Source: Coriobacteriaceae bacterium AF08-21
GTDB lineage: Bacteria > Actinomycetota > Coriobacteriia > Coriobacteriales > Coriobacteriaceae
Length of the DNA: 64,000 bases
Assembly: GCA_027687465.1 (NCBI GenBank)
Contig: JAQCQR010000009.1
Coordinates: forward strand, 1 to 64,000
Direction: 5' to 3'
The position numbers were made by a program, and so were the translations under genes. This document shows, in pieces, positions 27,233 to 37,934 of the stretch (position 1 is the stretch's first letter; each line of letters opens with the position of its first letter). The notes beneath the pieces were generated by a model that was not told the DNA's origin, searched no databases, and saw nothing but the letters and a program-made list of their open reading frames with translations.

Positions 27233-28198
27233 TTACTTTTTCTTGTCCTGTTCCAGCAGATCGGACGGTGAGCGATCGGGCTTGCCGCCGCGGAAAATCT
27301 CGCGGCCATGCAGACGATGCTCCAGGTCACGTTCGGCCTTTTCCTCGTCAATCTTGGTCTGGCTCACCACCGGGTCCTCGATCAGCGACGAAACCGAGTT
27401 CACCTGTTTTTGAATGCGCTCGGCAATGGTGTCGTCCATGCTTACGATGCGCATCTTCCAGTCGATACTCGTGGCGTTGGATGAGCTCTTGGTCCACACA
27501 AACGTCAAAATGGCGCTCTGATGACCCCGCGCGGGGAACATGCCAAAAAAGGAATCGTGCTGAATGTTGCTATCCTCGTCGATATAGGCGTGAACGTTAT
27601 ACACCACGCGGTCAATCTTGTCGTTGAGCAGGGCGTTGGTCGCAAGCGCCGCGGCCTGGATCTGCCCGTTGGACAGCAGCTCGAGCTCATTGGCAGACGA
27701 CGTGTCCAACACCGTCACCTCAACCGTGCCCGTGCGCTCATCGGCCTCGTCGACAGAAAAATCGAGCGGGAACTGCGTAAAGCCGTTGCCCCATTCGAGT
27801 CCACCCTTGAGCGCGGTCGAGACGGTATCCACCGAAACGCTCTCGGACAGGTTGGCGGTATTCAGACGGCGCATCACGCCGTAACCGATCTGCATGCCCA
27901 CGATCAGCACCAGAATACCGATGACCACGGCCATTGCGGTCTTCGTAATGGTATGGCTCACCTGCGAGCCCGAAGGATCGTCCTCGGACAGCGGGTCGAT
28001 ATGTTTTGCCTGGCTCGCGCGGTCCTCGCTGCGCAGCTGCGCTAGCGCCGCTTTGTCACCGCGCTTGGCCGCAGCCTCCTTCTCACGCATGCGCTCGGTT
28101 CGCTTTTTGGCAAGCGTGGGATCCAAGACACCGGATGCATCGATTTCGGAGAATAACTCCGTCACTTCTTCCGGAGTCAAAGGGTTCTTGTCAGCCAT
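27233..28198 (-). CDS. Conserved hypothetical single-pass membrane protein
   Basis: A 321-residue protein I do not recognise. Residues 1-80 are charged and cytoplasmic-looking, with a likely coiled coil (LAKKRTERMREKEAAAKRGD). One membrane helix follows (~88-108, TAMAVVIGILVLIVGMQIGY), then an extracellular domain of mixed alpha/beta character (~115-285) and a basic tail rich in Lys, Arg and Asp. Start ATG 28198 follows AGGAAG. It lies 19 nt after the ABC exporter gene in the same direction, so the two are probably cotranscribed and may work together. No enzymatic motif is visible. Confidence 0.7.
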   Translation of the reverse strand: MADKNPLTPEEVTELFSEIDASGVLDPTLAKKRTERMREKEAAAKRGDKAALAQLRSEDRASQAKHIDPLSEDDPSGSQVSHTITKTAMAVVIGILVLIVGMQIGYGVMRRLNTANLSESVSVDTVSTALKGGLEWGNGFTQFPLDFSVDEADERTGTVEVTVLDTSSANELELLSNGQIQAAALATNALLNDKIDRVVYNVHAYIDEDSNIQHDSFFGMFPARGHQSAILTFVWTKSSSNATSIDWKMRIVSMDDTIAERIQKQVNSVSSLIEDPVVSQTKIDEEKAERDLEHRLHGREIFRGGKPDRSPSDLLEQDKKK

Positions 28199-28217
28199 AA
28201 ACTTCCTGTCATATCAA

Positions 28218-29990
28218 TCAGTCGAGCTCGTGCGCACGCGCACCTTCGAACTGCATTCGATAGTAACGGGCATAGGTGCCGCCACGGGCGAGAAGCTCCT
28301 CGTGCGTGCCACGCTCCACAACGCGACCATGCTCAACGGTCGCAATCTCATCGGCATGCTTAATGGTCGAAAGACGATGGGCGATGATAATCGTGGTGCG
28401 GCCGCGTGCCAGCTCTTCGAGTGACTCCTGCACCGCCTCCTCGCTCTCGTTATCCAAAGCACTCGTCGCCTCGTCCAAAATCAGGATCTTGGGGTTCTTG
28501 AGAAACACACGCGCGATGGCAACGCGCTGCTTCTGTCCGCCCGAAAGACGGCTGCCGCGCTCGCCCACGACCGTGTCATAGCCCTGTGGAAGCGACTCGA
28601 TAAAGGCATCGATATTGGCGCGGCGGGCGGCCTCGGCGATCTCTTCTGCCGTGGCGCCCGGCTTGCCGTAGGCGATGTTCTCGCCGATCGTTCCATCGAA
28701 CAGGTACACATCTTGCTGCACCAGGCCGATGGCGTGACGCAGGCTGCGCTGCGTCACGTCGCGCACGTCCTGGCCGTCAATGCTAATGGACCCAGCGGCA
28801 ACGTCGTAAAAGCGCGGCAGCAGCGAACAGGTCGTCGACTTGCCACCGCCCGAGGGGCCAACCAAAGCGATGGTCTGCCCGGGCTTGATGGACAGATTCA
28901 TATGGTCGATAACGGGACGCTCGTCGGCATCGCCTTCGCCCAGCTCGACATCCTCGTAGTTAAAGCACACGTCGTGATACTCCACGGCGCCGGCGGTCAC
29001 CTGCAGATCCGTGGCACCCGGCTTGTCCTGGATATCCGGCGCGGTCGAGAGTACCTCGTCCATGCGCTTAAAGCCGGCGATGGCCTTCTGATACATTTCG
29101 GCCGAATTGACGAGTGTCTCGAGCGGCGTGCAGAACAGCGAAATGTAGAGCGCGAAGGTTGCCATATCGACCGTCTGCAGCTGACCCTGGGCAACGAGCC
29201 AACCACCCAGCAGCACCACGATCACGTACAGCACGCCCGAGAGCAGGCCATACGTCGCAGTATAGACGCCCATGGCGTGATACATGTTTTCCTTGGACGA
29301 AAGGTAGCGATTGTTGGAGGCGCGGAACTTAGAGCGCTCGGTCTCCTCATTGGCAAAGCTCTTGACCACGCGCATGCCCGCCAGCGAATCCTGCAGCTGT
29401 GCATTGATGCCGCTGATTTTTTTGCGATTGTCGCTAAAGACCTCGCGCATGCGCATGTTCTGCCAAAACATGATGACCGCAAACGCTGCTGTCACCGCAG
29501 CCATGGCAAGCGCCAGCACCGGGGCGATGGTAAAGAGGATCACAAACGAGCCGATAATCTCGATGCCGCAGATGATGATCCACTCGGGCACGTGATGCGC
29601 CGCCTCGCAGATATCGAACAGGTCGTTGACCACACGGCTCATCATATCGCCCGAGCTGTTGCGGTCGAAGTACGCAAAGCTAAAGCGCTCGTACTGGTCA
29701 AACAGGTCCTCGCGCATCTTGGACTCCATGCGCGCGCCCATCACGTGGCCCCAGTAGCTCACAAAATAGCGGCAGGCGCAACGGATGACATACATCAGCA
29801 CCAAACCCACCGCGATCATACCGAGCGCCTGCATAATGGCAGCCTGACCCTGAGTAAACAGCCCACCGGTCAAATTGCGCAGAATAATAGGAAACGCAAG
29901 GTCAATGGCGGCAAGCACCAGAGCGCAAACAGTATCGGCAACAAAAAGCCCCATCTGGGGCTTGTAGTAAGAAAGAAACCTCTTCAGCAT
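28218..29990 (-). CDS. ABC exporter, fused permease/ATPase half-transporter
   Basis: A 590-residue half-exporter of the MsbA/LmrA type. Six membrane helices (~1-300) are followed by an ATPase domain with Walker A VGPSGGGKSTT, signature RLSGGQKQR, Walker B ILILDEATSALD and a switch His in IIAHRLST. It would homodimerise and export lipids, drugs or peptides; the substrate cannot be told. ATG 29990 (AAGGTG upstream) gives the usual MLKRFLSYYKPQ start. A longer in-frame start at 30089 has a perfect AGGAGGG, but its 33 extra basic residues are encoded inside structured element copy 2 (30000-30143), so I prefer the short form. Downstream is the hypothetical membrane protein at 27233. Confidence 0.88.
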   Translation of the reverse strand: MLKRFLSYYKPQMGLFVADTVCALVLAAIDLAFPIILRNLTGGLFTQGQAAIMQALGMIAVGLVLMYVIRCACRYFVSYWGHVMGARMESKMREDLFDQYERFSFAYFDRNSSGDMMSRVVNDLFDICEAAHHVPEWIIICGIEIIGSFVILFTIAPVLALAMAAVTAAFAVIMFWQNMRMREVFSDNRKKISGINAQLQDSLAGMRVVKSFANEETERSKFRASNNRYLSSKENMYHAMGVYTATYGLLSGVLYVIVVLLGGWLVAQGQLQTVDMATFALYISLFCTPLETLVNSAEMYQKAIAGFKRMDEVLSTAPDIQDKPGATDLQVTAGAVEYHDVCFNYEDVELGEGDADERPVIDHMNLSIKPGQTIALVGPSGGGKSTTCSLLPRFYDVAAGSISIDGQDVRDVTQRSLRHAIGLVQQDVYLFDGTIGENIAYGKPGATAEEIAEAARRANIDAFIESLPQGYDTVVGERGSRLSGGQKQRVAIARVFLKNPKILILDEATSALDNESEEAVQESLEELARGRTTIIIAHRLSTIKHADEIATVEHGRVVERGTHEELLARGGTYARYYRMQFEGARAHELD

Positions 29991-29999
29991 AATCACCTT

Positions 30000-30143
30000 A
30001 CGCGGTTTTACCAAACCGCGTTTCGTCTCGACGCTGCAAGTGCTCCATTTGAACAATCTGGCCTTCAATCGTCGGTCGCGTATATCCATACGCTTCCCTC
30101 CTCTTTTAGGCCACCTTGTCTCAAATGGAGCACTTTCGCTGAC
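30000..30143 (-). ncRNA. Putative structured RNA element, copy 2 (leader of ABC exporter)
   Basis: On the minus strand the order matches copy 1: GTCAGCGAAA (about 30134-30143), a 15-bp stem (30121-30135 with 30038-30052), CAAGGTG (30112-30118), an apical hairpin gcgtat/atacgc, CAGATTG (30054-30060), TTGCAGCGTCGAG (30027-30039), and the CGCGGTTTGGTAAAACCGCG hairpin (30001-30020). The long stem and apical hairpin share no sequence with copy 1 yet pair perfectly. The final hairpin ends next to the AAGGTG ribosome site of the exporter, so a regulatory leader role is possible. Copy 1 has no such downstream gene. Confidence 0.6.
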
Positions 30144-30216
30144 TTACACAAATCCGCGAGGTCATAGCCCCCGCCTCAATAACGTTGGCAAAATGACCCC
30201 AGGGTCACCCCACTCA

Positions 30217-30912
30217 TTAAAGCTCCGCGCCCCCAAGGCGGTGCGCGATGCTGTCACAGGCAAGCGCGCCCACGACGGTCTTGGCGTCTTCGATCTTGCC
30301 GTCGAGTACGGCGTCGATCAGCTCGTGCAGCGGCACCAGGTCCACGTTGACAAACTCGTCATCATCGGGGTTGGGCGCATCAAACTCGAGCTTGGTAGCC
30401 AAGTAGATGTGGATAATCTCATCGCAAAAACCGCAGGACGTGACAATCGACGTCAAAAAGCGAATACGACCAGCCCTAAAGCCCGTCTCCTCATGCAGCT
30501 CGCGTTTGGCGCAATCGAGCGGGTCCTCGCCTGGATCGAGCTTGCCGGCAGGAATCTCGACCGTCACGCGGTCGATGGCGGTGCGGTACTGACGCACCAG
30601 TACGATCTTGCCGCTCTCGGTCAGTGCCACAACGGCCGCCGCACCCGGATGGCGAACGATATCGCGGGCGCTGCGGTGACCGTTGGGCAGCTCAACCTCA
30701 AGACGGTGGACGTCGAGGATCTTGCCCTTCCAGGCACACTCCTCCGAAAGAATCTTCTCGTGCAGCTCGGCATCGTGCGGGTCGTCGTCGCCCAGCACCA
30801 GCGCCGGCTCGTCAGCGACCTCGCCACCAGGCTCGCCCTCGGCGTGCCCATACATGCGGCTGTCCTCTTCGACGATCTGCGCGTCCACGAGCTCTTCGTT
30901 CTTCTCGTCCAT
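30217..30912 (-). CDS. NUDIX hydrolase, ADP-ribose pyrophosphatase-like
   Basis: A 231-residue protein. An acidic N-terminal extension (~1-55, rich in Asp/Glu) precedes an ADP-ribose-pyrophosphatase-type domain: GKILDVHRLEVELPNG, VVALTESGKIVLVRQYRTA, and the Nudix box GKLDPGEDPLDCAKRELHEE plus TG. It probably hydrolyses ADP-ribose or a related nucleoside diphosphate derivative. ATG 30912 has GAGAGGA at good spacing; the ATG at 30921 sits too close to it. The acidic extension is unlike typical members. It lies 21 nt after purD. Confidence 0.85.
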   Translation of the reverse strand: MDEKNEELVDAQIVEEDSRMYGHAEGEPGGEVADEPALVLGDDDPHDAELHEKILSEECAWKGKILDVHRLEVELPNGHRSARDIVRHPGAAAVVALTESGKIVLVRQYRTAIDRVTVEIPAGKLDPGEDPLDCAKRELHEETGFRAGRIRFLTSIVTSCGFCDEIIHIYLATKLEFDAPNPDDDEFVNVDLVPLHELIDAVLDGKIEDAKTVVGALACDSIAHRLGGAEL

Positions 30913-30933
30913 CCGTCTCATTCCTCTCGGATT

Positions 30934-32238
<1,305 letters not shown>

Positions 32239-32356
32239 GGGTGCCTCCTCTATGGATGAATGGCCCGCTCCGCGCGAGCCCTTTGCAAGCAAATATACCC
32301 CTCGGCCGCCCGCCCGGGCTGCAAAGGGGTATATCGCAATAACCAAATAGTCCCGA

Positions 32357-33652
<1,296 letters not shown>

Positions 33653-33736
33653 TTACATTCATGGACTGTCTACGCGCCACGCCGGCACGCAGAAGCACAA
33701 AACATTCCCAGTATACCCGTGCAACGGGCGCCTGTC

Positions 33737-35128
33737 CTACTCCTCGGCATGTGCCCCATCAAGCTCATAGAACTTGGTGGATGCCGGCAGGAACATCAGG
33801 TCGACGTCGCCGATCGGGCCCGAACGGTTCTTGGCCACGACGATACGCGTAACGCCCTCGTCGGGTCGATCGTCGCGCGAGGCTTCGGCCTCGTCGGCGG
33901 AGCGGTCCAAGAACATAACGATATCGGCGTCCTGCTCGATGGAGCCCGATTCACGAAGGTCGGAAAGCTGCGGGCGCTTGCCGGTACGGGATTCGACCTG
34001 ACGCGAGAGCTGCGACAGCGCGATGAGCGGGATCTTGAGCTCCTTGGCCATGATCTTCAGACCACGCGACATCTCAGAGACCTCGACGGTACGGCTCTCG
34101 GAGCGGCGTCCCGGCGGAGGACTCACCAGCTGCAGGTAGTCCAAGATGATGATGGCCTTCTCCTTGTTGTGGAGCATGCGGCGGCTCTTGGCGCGGATCT
34201 CGGTCACCGTGGTGCCGGGCGTATCGTCAATCAGAATATCGAGCTTGGACAAGGTCTGCGTGGCCTCGTTGATATTGGCCCACTGTTCGGGGCTAATGCG
34301 GCCCGTGCGGAAGTCGCTGATCGAAATCATGGCGTAGGCGCAAATCAGGCGCTGGGCGATTTCCTTGCCCGACATCTCCAGCGAGAAGAAGCCAACGGTA
34401 TAACCGGCAGCGGCGGCATTGAGTGCCAGGTTCAGAGCGAACGACGTCTTACCCACGGCGGGGCGGGCGCCGATAATGATGAGCTGGCCCTCGCGAAAAC
34501 CCATAAGCATACGGTCGAGCGACGGGAAGCCCGTGGGCACGCCCGCCGCCTGACCACCGGCCTGGCACACTTCCTCGGCCTCGTTATAGGCCTCGACCAT
34601 AAACTCGGTCAGCGTCTTGTAGCTCGACTTGACCTCGCGCGCCGTGACCTTGAGCAGCTTGCTCTCGGCCAGCTCGACAACCTCTTTGGTGTCGGTGGGG
34701 GCGTTATATGCCAGCGCGTTGATCTCGTTGGTGGCGCCGATCAGCTCACGCAGCATCGAATCGCGGCGAACGATGGCGGCATGGTGCTGCCAGTTGACGA
34801 GCGACAGGGTCTGACCCATCAACTCCAAAATGTACGCTTCGCCGCCCACGGCATCGAGCTTGTTGATGCTTCGCAGGTAATCGATCAGCGAGATGGAGTC
34901 GATGGGAATGCGGCTGTTGTACATATCGACCATCGCGGTATAGATGGTCTTATGAATGGGCCGGTAGAAGTCATCGGGCTGCAGCTCGACCTGGGCCTCC
35001 TCGACCACCTCGGGCGATAGCAGCATAGCGGCCAGTACATTGGCCTCTGCATCTTGGTTTTGGGGAAGACCCAACTTTGAGCCGCGGTCCTCAACCGTCA
35101 GCCCGGTCTCCCTATCGTCATATGCCAT
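33737..35128 (-). CDS. dnaB: Replicative DNA helicase DnaB
   Basis: A 463-residue hexameric fork helicase. The N-terminal DnaB domain (LPQNQDAEANVLAAMLLS onward, ~20-125) is followed by a RecA-like motor: Walker A GARPAVGKTSFALN (~218), EMSGKEIAQRL, Walker B IILDYLQLV and the RQVESRTGKRPQLSDLRESG motif. It is the last gene of the rpsF-ssb-rpsR-rplI-dnaB string, though a terminator at 35279-35319 separates it from rplI. ATG 35128 is preferred because GAGGA lies 7 nt before it; the upstream ATG at 35140 has no clear ribosome site. Confidence 0.96.
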   Translation of the reverse strand: MAYDDRETGLTVEDRGSKLGLPQNQDAEANVLAAMLLSPEVVEEAQVELQPDDFYRPIHKTIYTAMVDMYNSRIPIDSISLIDYLRSINKLDAVGGEAYILELMGQTLSLVNWQHHAAIVRRDSMLRELIGATNEINALAYNAPTDTKEVVELAESKLLKVTAREVKSSYKTLTEFMVEAYNEAEEVCQAGGQAAGVPTGFPSLDRMLMGFREGQLIIIGARPAVGKTSFALNLALNAAAAGYTVGFFSLEMSGKEIAQRLICAYAMISISDFRTGRISPEQWANINEATQTLSKLDILIDDTPGTTVTEIRAKSRRMLHNKEKAIIILDYLQLVSPPPGRRSESRTVEVSEMSRGLKIMAKELKIPLIALSQLSRQVESRTGKRPQLSDLRESGSIEQDADIVMFLDRSADEAEASRDDRPDEGVTRIVVAKNRSGPIGDVDLMFLPASTKFYELDGAHAEE

Positions 35129-35278
35129 GAGCATCCTCATTCATATCGCTTGCGAGCATCCATAGTATCAGCCACGGTCCCAAAACGCGCCGCGCGCCGC
35201 CAATCATCACCGAACCAAACGGATGAACGGTCCTGTATATAGGACTTCGACGCAACGTTCACCATGACACTCACTCAG

Positions 35279-35319
35279 CGAAAAAACAAAAGGGCGCCCT
35301 GGTTTCCCAGAGCGCCCTT
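35279..35319 (-). terminator. Terminator after rplI
   Basis: A long stem (aagggcgc with gcgccctt, extended by ctgg/ccag) is followed leftward by a U-rich run TTTTGTTTTTT. It lies about 35 nt past the rplI stop and separates the ribosomal genes from dnaB. Confidence 0.9.
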
Positions 35320-35351
35320 CTTAGAACAAGATTGTTGCGTTGCAGCAAATG

Positions 35352-35891
35352 CTACTCGGCAGCAGCCTCAGTCTCGACCTCGGCGGTCTCGGCCTCGGCG
35401 ACCTCAGCGGCCTCCTCGACCTCAGCCTCGGCAGCGAGCTCCTCGGCGGTAACGCCGACGAGAACGACAACCTCGGCCTTGATCTCGCGGTACAGCGAGA
35501 TGGCAACGGTGTGGGCACCGGCAACCTTGATGGGCTTACCGAGCTCGACGCGCTTGCGGTCGATGTCCATACCGAGCTGAGCCTTGATGGCGTCAGCGAT
35601 CATAGCGGCGGTAACAGAGCCAAAGAGGATGCCCTCGTCGCCGACCTTGACGTCAACGGTGACCTGCTTGCCCTCGAGGGCAGCCTTGGTCTCGTTGGCG
35701 GTAGCCAGACGGACGGCCTCGCGCTTGGCGATGTTGTTGCGACGCTCGTCGAGCTGCTTGAGGTTGCCCTTGGTGGCGGCAACAGCGAGCTTCTTGGGGA
35801 ACAGGAAGTTCTCAGCGTAACCCTGAGCGACCTCTACGACGTCACCCTCGCCGCCCTTGCCCTTGATCTCATCGAGAAGAATAACCTTCAT
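35352..35891 (-). CDS. rplI: 50S ribosomal protein L9
   Basis: A 179-residue L9. The N-terminal rRNA-binding domain MKVILLDEIKGKGGEGDVVE and YAENFLFPKKLA is followed by the long connecting helix (KGNLKQLDERRNNIAKREA) and the C-terminal domain. It is about 30 residues longer than usual because of a Glu/Ala/Val-rich acidic tail (EELAAEAEVEEAAEVAEAET). Start ATG 35891; 15 nt after rpsR. Confidence 0.95.
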   Translation of the reverse strand: MKVILLDEIKGKGGEGDVVEVAQGYAENFLFPKKLAVAATKGNLKQLDERRNNIAKREAVRLATANETKAALEGKQVTVDVKVGDEGILFGSVTAAMIADAIKAQLGMDIDRKRVELGKPIKVAGAHTVAISLYREIKAEVVVLVGVTAEELAAEAEVEEAAEVAEAETAEVETEAAAE

Positions 35892-35906
35892 GATGCGTCT
35901 CCCTTC

Positions 35907-36173
35907 TTAGCCGCGGTCGCGGTTGCCACGAGAGGAAACCACGGGGACGGTGTACGGCAGGAGAGCCATCTCGCGGGCGCGCTTGATGGCGTTGGCGATG
36001 TCATGCTGATGCTGCGTGCAAGCGCCAGTGACGCGACGGGGCTTGATCTTGCCACGGTCGGTCATGTACTTACGGAGAAGCTGAGTGTCCTTATAGTCGA
36101 TGAACTCAGTGTTCTCCTTGCAGAACTGGCAGTACTTACGACGCGGCTGACGTGCAGAAAAATCATTAGCCAT
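35907..36173 (-). CDS. rpsR: 30S ribosomal protein S18
   Basis: An 88-residue S18. [20 protein letters not shown], the [17 protein letters not shown] motif and the C-terminal [11 protein letters not shown] are present. Cys residues in CQFC and in TGACTQHQ suggest the zinc-binding form of S18. ATG 36173 gives the family length; the longer frame is upstream noise. It lies between ssb and rplI in the classical ribosomal/replication operon. Confidence 0.95.
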   Translation of the reverse strand: MANDFSARQPRRKYCQFCKENTEFIDYKDTQLLRKYMTDRGKIKPRRVTGACTQHQHDIANAIKRAREMALLPYTVPVVSSRGNRDRG

Positions 36174-36245
36174 GTCAAAATACCTTTCGTTTGGCAACTT
36201 CGGCGAACCGAAGCCGCCTCTCACTCAAAAATAGGTGAACAACCC

Positions 36246-36698
36246 TTAGAACGGGATGTCCTCATCGTAGACGTCGACCGCGGGCGGCGTGGCCACCGGT
36301 GCGGCAGGACGTGCTGCGGGCGCGGGAGCTGCGGGGGCGTAACCGCCCTGATCGTAGCCACCCTGGCCACCACGGGAGCTCATAAACTCGATCTCATCGA
36401 CGATGACCTCAAGCTTGCTCCGGCGCTGGCCGTCGCGCTCCCAAGAGCTGTAGCGCAGCTTGCCCTCGATCGCGACCTTGTTTCCCTTTGCCAGGAAACG
36501 GCTCACGGCCTCGGCGCGGGTGCCGAACATAGTGCAGTCGACAAAGTTGGGATAGTCCTCCCACTCGCCAGTCTGCGCGTTGCGGCGACGATCGTTCACG
36601 GCGACGCCAAAGGACAGAACCTGGGTTCCGCCGGCGGTGGCGCGCAGCTCGGGATCGCGGGTGAGGTTACCGGTGATGTTCACTCGATTGATGCTCAT
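36246..36698 (-). CDS. ssb: Single-stranded DNA-binding protein
   Basis: A 150-residue SSB. The OB fold (~1-108) starts INRVNITGNLTRDPELRATA and includes FVDCTMFGTRAEAVSRFLAKG. A Gly/Gln/Pro/Ala-rich linker leads to the acidic partner-binding tip DEDIPF. It is full length for the family and lies between rpsF and rpsR. Confidence 0.96.
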   Translation of the reverse strand: MSINRVNITGNLTRDPELRATAGGTQVLSFGVAVNDRRRNAQTGEWEDYPNFVDCTMFGTRAEAVSRFLAKGNKVAIEGKLRYSSWERDGQRRSKLEVIVDEIEFMSSRGGQGGYDQGGYAPAAPAPAARPAAPVATPPAVDVYDEDIPF

Positions 36699-36746
36699 AA
36701 CTCACTACTTCCTCTTGGGGCACAAGCCCAGTCCAAAACGACAGTC

Positions 36747-37040
36747 TTACTCCTGGTCGTCGCGACGGACGATCATGTGGCGGACCACAGCGTCGGTGAT
36801 GCGCAGGACGCGATCAAGCTCGGCGATCTGGGTAGGATCTGCGTGGAAGTTGATGAGGGTGTAGTCACCATCGGTGAGGTCGTTGATCTCGTAGGCGAGC
36901 TTGCGCTTGCCCCACTCGTCAACGGAGTCGACCTTGCCAGCGCCCTCAGCGATCGTGGTATCGATACGCTTCATAACAGCGAGACGAGTCTCGGGGTCGA
37001 GCGACGGGTCAACAAAGAACAGCAGTTCATAAGCCTTCAT
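36747..37040 (-). CDS. rpsF: 30S ribosomal protein S6
   Basis: A 97-residue S6 starting MKAYELLFFVDPSLDPETRL and containing VDEWGKRKLAYEINDLTDG. It is the first gene of the operon. ATG 37040 follows AGAGGAGGTGAC at ideal spacing. A good promoter lies upstream (37112-37140). Confidence 0.95.
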   Translation of the reverse strand: MKAYELLFFVDPSLDPETRLAVMKRIDTTIAEGAGKVDSVDEWGKRKLAYEINDLTDGDYTLINFHADPTQIAELDRVLRITDAVVRHMIVRRDDQE

Positions 37041-37111
37041 ATTGTCACCTCCTCTGGGCAAATGTGGCTTCAGGTCGTGAAGGTGCGCCTGAAGCAGGAA
37101 AAGACTTGGTA

Positions 37112-37140
37112 ATAATATCTTTCAACCTCCCAGGCCGCAA
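37112..37140 (-). promoter_or_regulatory. rpsF operon promoter
   Basis: Minus-strand -35 TTGCGG (37135-37140) and -10 TATTAT (37112-37117) with 17-nt spacing lie about 70 nt before the rpsF ATG. Confidence 0.65.
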
Positions 37141-37500
37141 GAATATGCAGCTACAACCTCATGACCTCCACATATGCCCATACTCGCACGACGTTTCATG
37201 CGCATTCCAACCAAATGCTGACCAAAAGCTTGACGGATCTGTGGACAAGATACGGCGCCGTGGGAACAAGCTGAGCCAAGCCGCAGGTCAACGGGTACAA
37301 GGCTGTGGTCGCAAAATGCATACCAGTGGCGCACAGCACCACCCAAAGATTTTTAAATTCATTGCCAAGTCGCTTATGAATACCCCTTTTGAACAATTGA
37401 GTTAATCAACCACGCTGGTCGGAAGCCGTTTTTTGGCACCTCAAACCCCACTGCAACGACAAGCGCGGCCAAGCGTTTTAAAAAATGCCAACTTTTCTGT
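37141..37500. other. Gene-free stretch between rpsF and the tRNA-Ser genes
   Basis: No coding frame or RNA gene is supported here. The stretch separates the divergent rpsF promoter and the plus-strand tRNA promoter. I see no strong palindrome. Confidence 0.5.
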
Positions 37501-37528
37501 TTGCACTTTGCGATTCCTCGTGTATACT
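37501..37528 (+). promoter_or_regulatory. tRNA-Ser promoter
   Basis: The -35 TTGCAC (37501-37506) and extended -10 TG-TATACT (37523-37528) have 16-nt spacing and lie 17 nt upstream of the mature tRNA 5' end. Confidence 0.8.
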
Positions 37529-37544
37529 GACTTTCGCATTTAAC

Positions 37545-37635
37545 GGAGAGTTGTCCGAGTGGCCGAAGGAGCACGATTGGAAATCGTGTAGGCGTCAAAA
37601 GCGTCTCCAGGGTTCAAATCCCTGACTCTCCGCCA
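37545..37635 (+). tRNA. tRNA-Ser (anticodon GGA)
   Basis: A class II tRNA with long variable arm. The acceptor GGAGAGT pairs with ACTCTCC, the anticodon stem CACGA/TCGTG holds loop TTGGAAA (anticodon GGA), the T-loop is GGTTCAAATCC, and CCA is encoded (37633-37635). Its own promoter lies at 37501-37528. Confidence 0.95.
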
Positions 37636-37643
37636 GTTAATTC

Positions 37644-37675
37644 CAAAGCAGGCCTTCGAGCCTGCTTTGTTTTTA
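37644..37675 (+). terminator. Terminator after tRNA-Ser(GGA)
   Basis: A perfect 10-bp stem (37644-37653 with 37660-37669) with cttcga loop is followed by T5. Confidence 0.9.
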
Positions 37676-37683
37676 CCCCACGC

Positions 37684-37774
37684 GGAGGGGTGGCAGAGTG
37701 GTTGAATGCGGCGGTCTCGAAAACCGTTTGGCCTGTATAAGGTCACGAGGGTTCGAATCCCTCCTCCTCCGCCA
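37684..37774 (+). tRNA. tRNA-Ser (anticodon CGA)
   Basis: A class II tRNA with long variable arm. The acceptor GGAGGGG pairs with CTCCTCC (one G-U), loop CTCGAAA gives anticodon CGA, the T-arm is GGGTTCGAATCCC, and CCA is encoded (37772-37774). It lies 8 nt after the first tRNA terminator, so it relies on read-through or its own weak promoter. Confidence 0.95.
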
Positions 37775-37785
37775 TTTAGGTTGAG

Positions 37786-37812
37786 AAAGCTCCCGGCAAC
37801 GGGGGCTTTTTT
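37786..37812 (+). terminator. Terminator after tRNA-Ser(CGA)
   Basis: Stem aaagctcccg / cgggggct with gcaa loop, then T6. Confidence 0.85.
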
Positions 37813-37844
37813 GTTATCGAGATACGTCTCGATCCCACGCTTCC

Positions 37845-37926
37845 CCAAACGTGTACGTCAGCCTCCAAAACCGACATATTTCGACATCTTTGGAGGCTGA
37901 CGTACACGTTTGGATTGAGCTCACGG
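37845..37926. repeat. Long palindrome flanking the nuclease gene, left copy
   Basis: A perfect 25-bp stem (37845-37869 with 37889-37913) carries tgtacgtcagcctccaaa. It continues inward into ggattgagctcacgg (37912-37926). The whole unit recurs in reverse orientation at 39033-39115, on the other side of the gene at 37935-38942. Confidence 0.85.
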
Positions 37927-37934
37927 GAGTGGCA

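Noticed and set aside
32280..32345. Hairpin between purA and purD (atatacccc / ggggtatat)
   Set aside because: No U-run and no purine-riboswitch-like core; noted in the purD entry only.
35240..35345. Possible third copy of the structured element near the rplI terminator
   Set aside because: It has cagcgaaa, a gggcgc hairpin and ttgcagc in the same order, but lacks the long stem, CAAGGTG and the final hairpin. The hairpin is a normal terminator.
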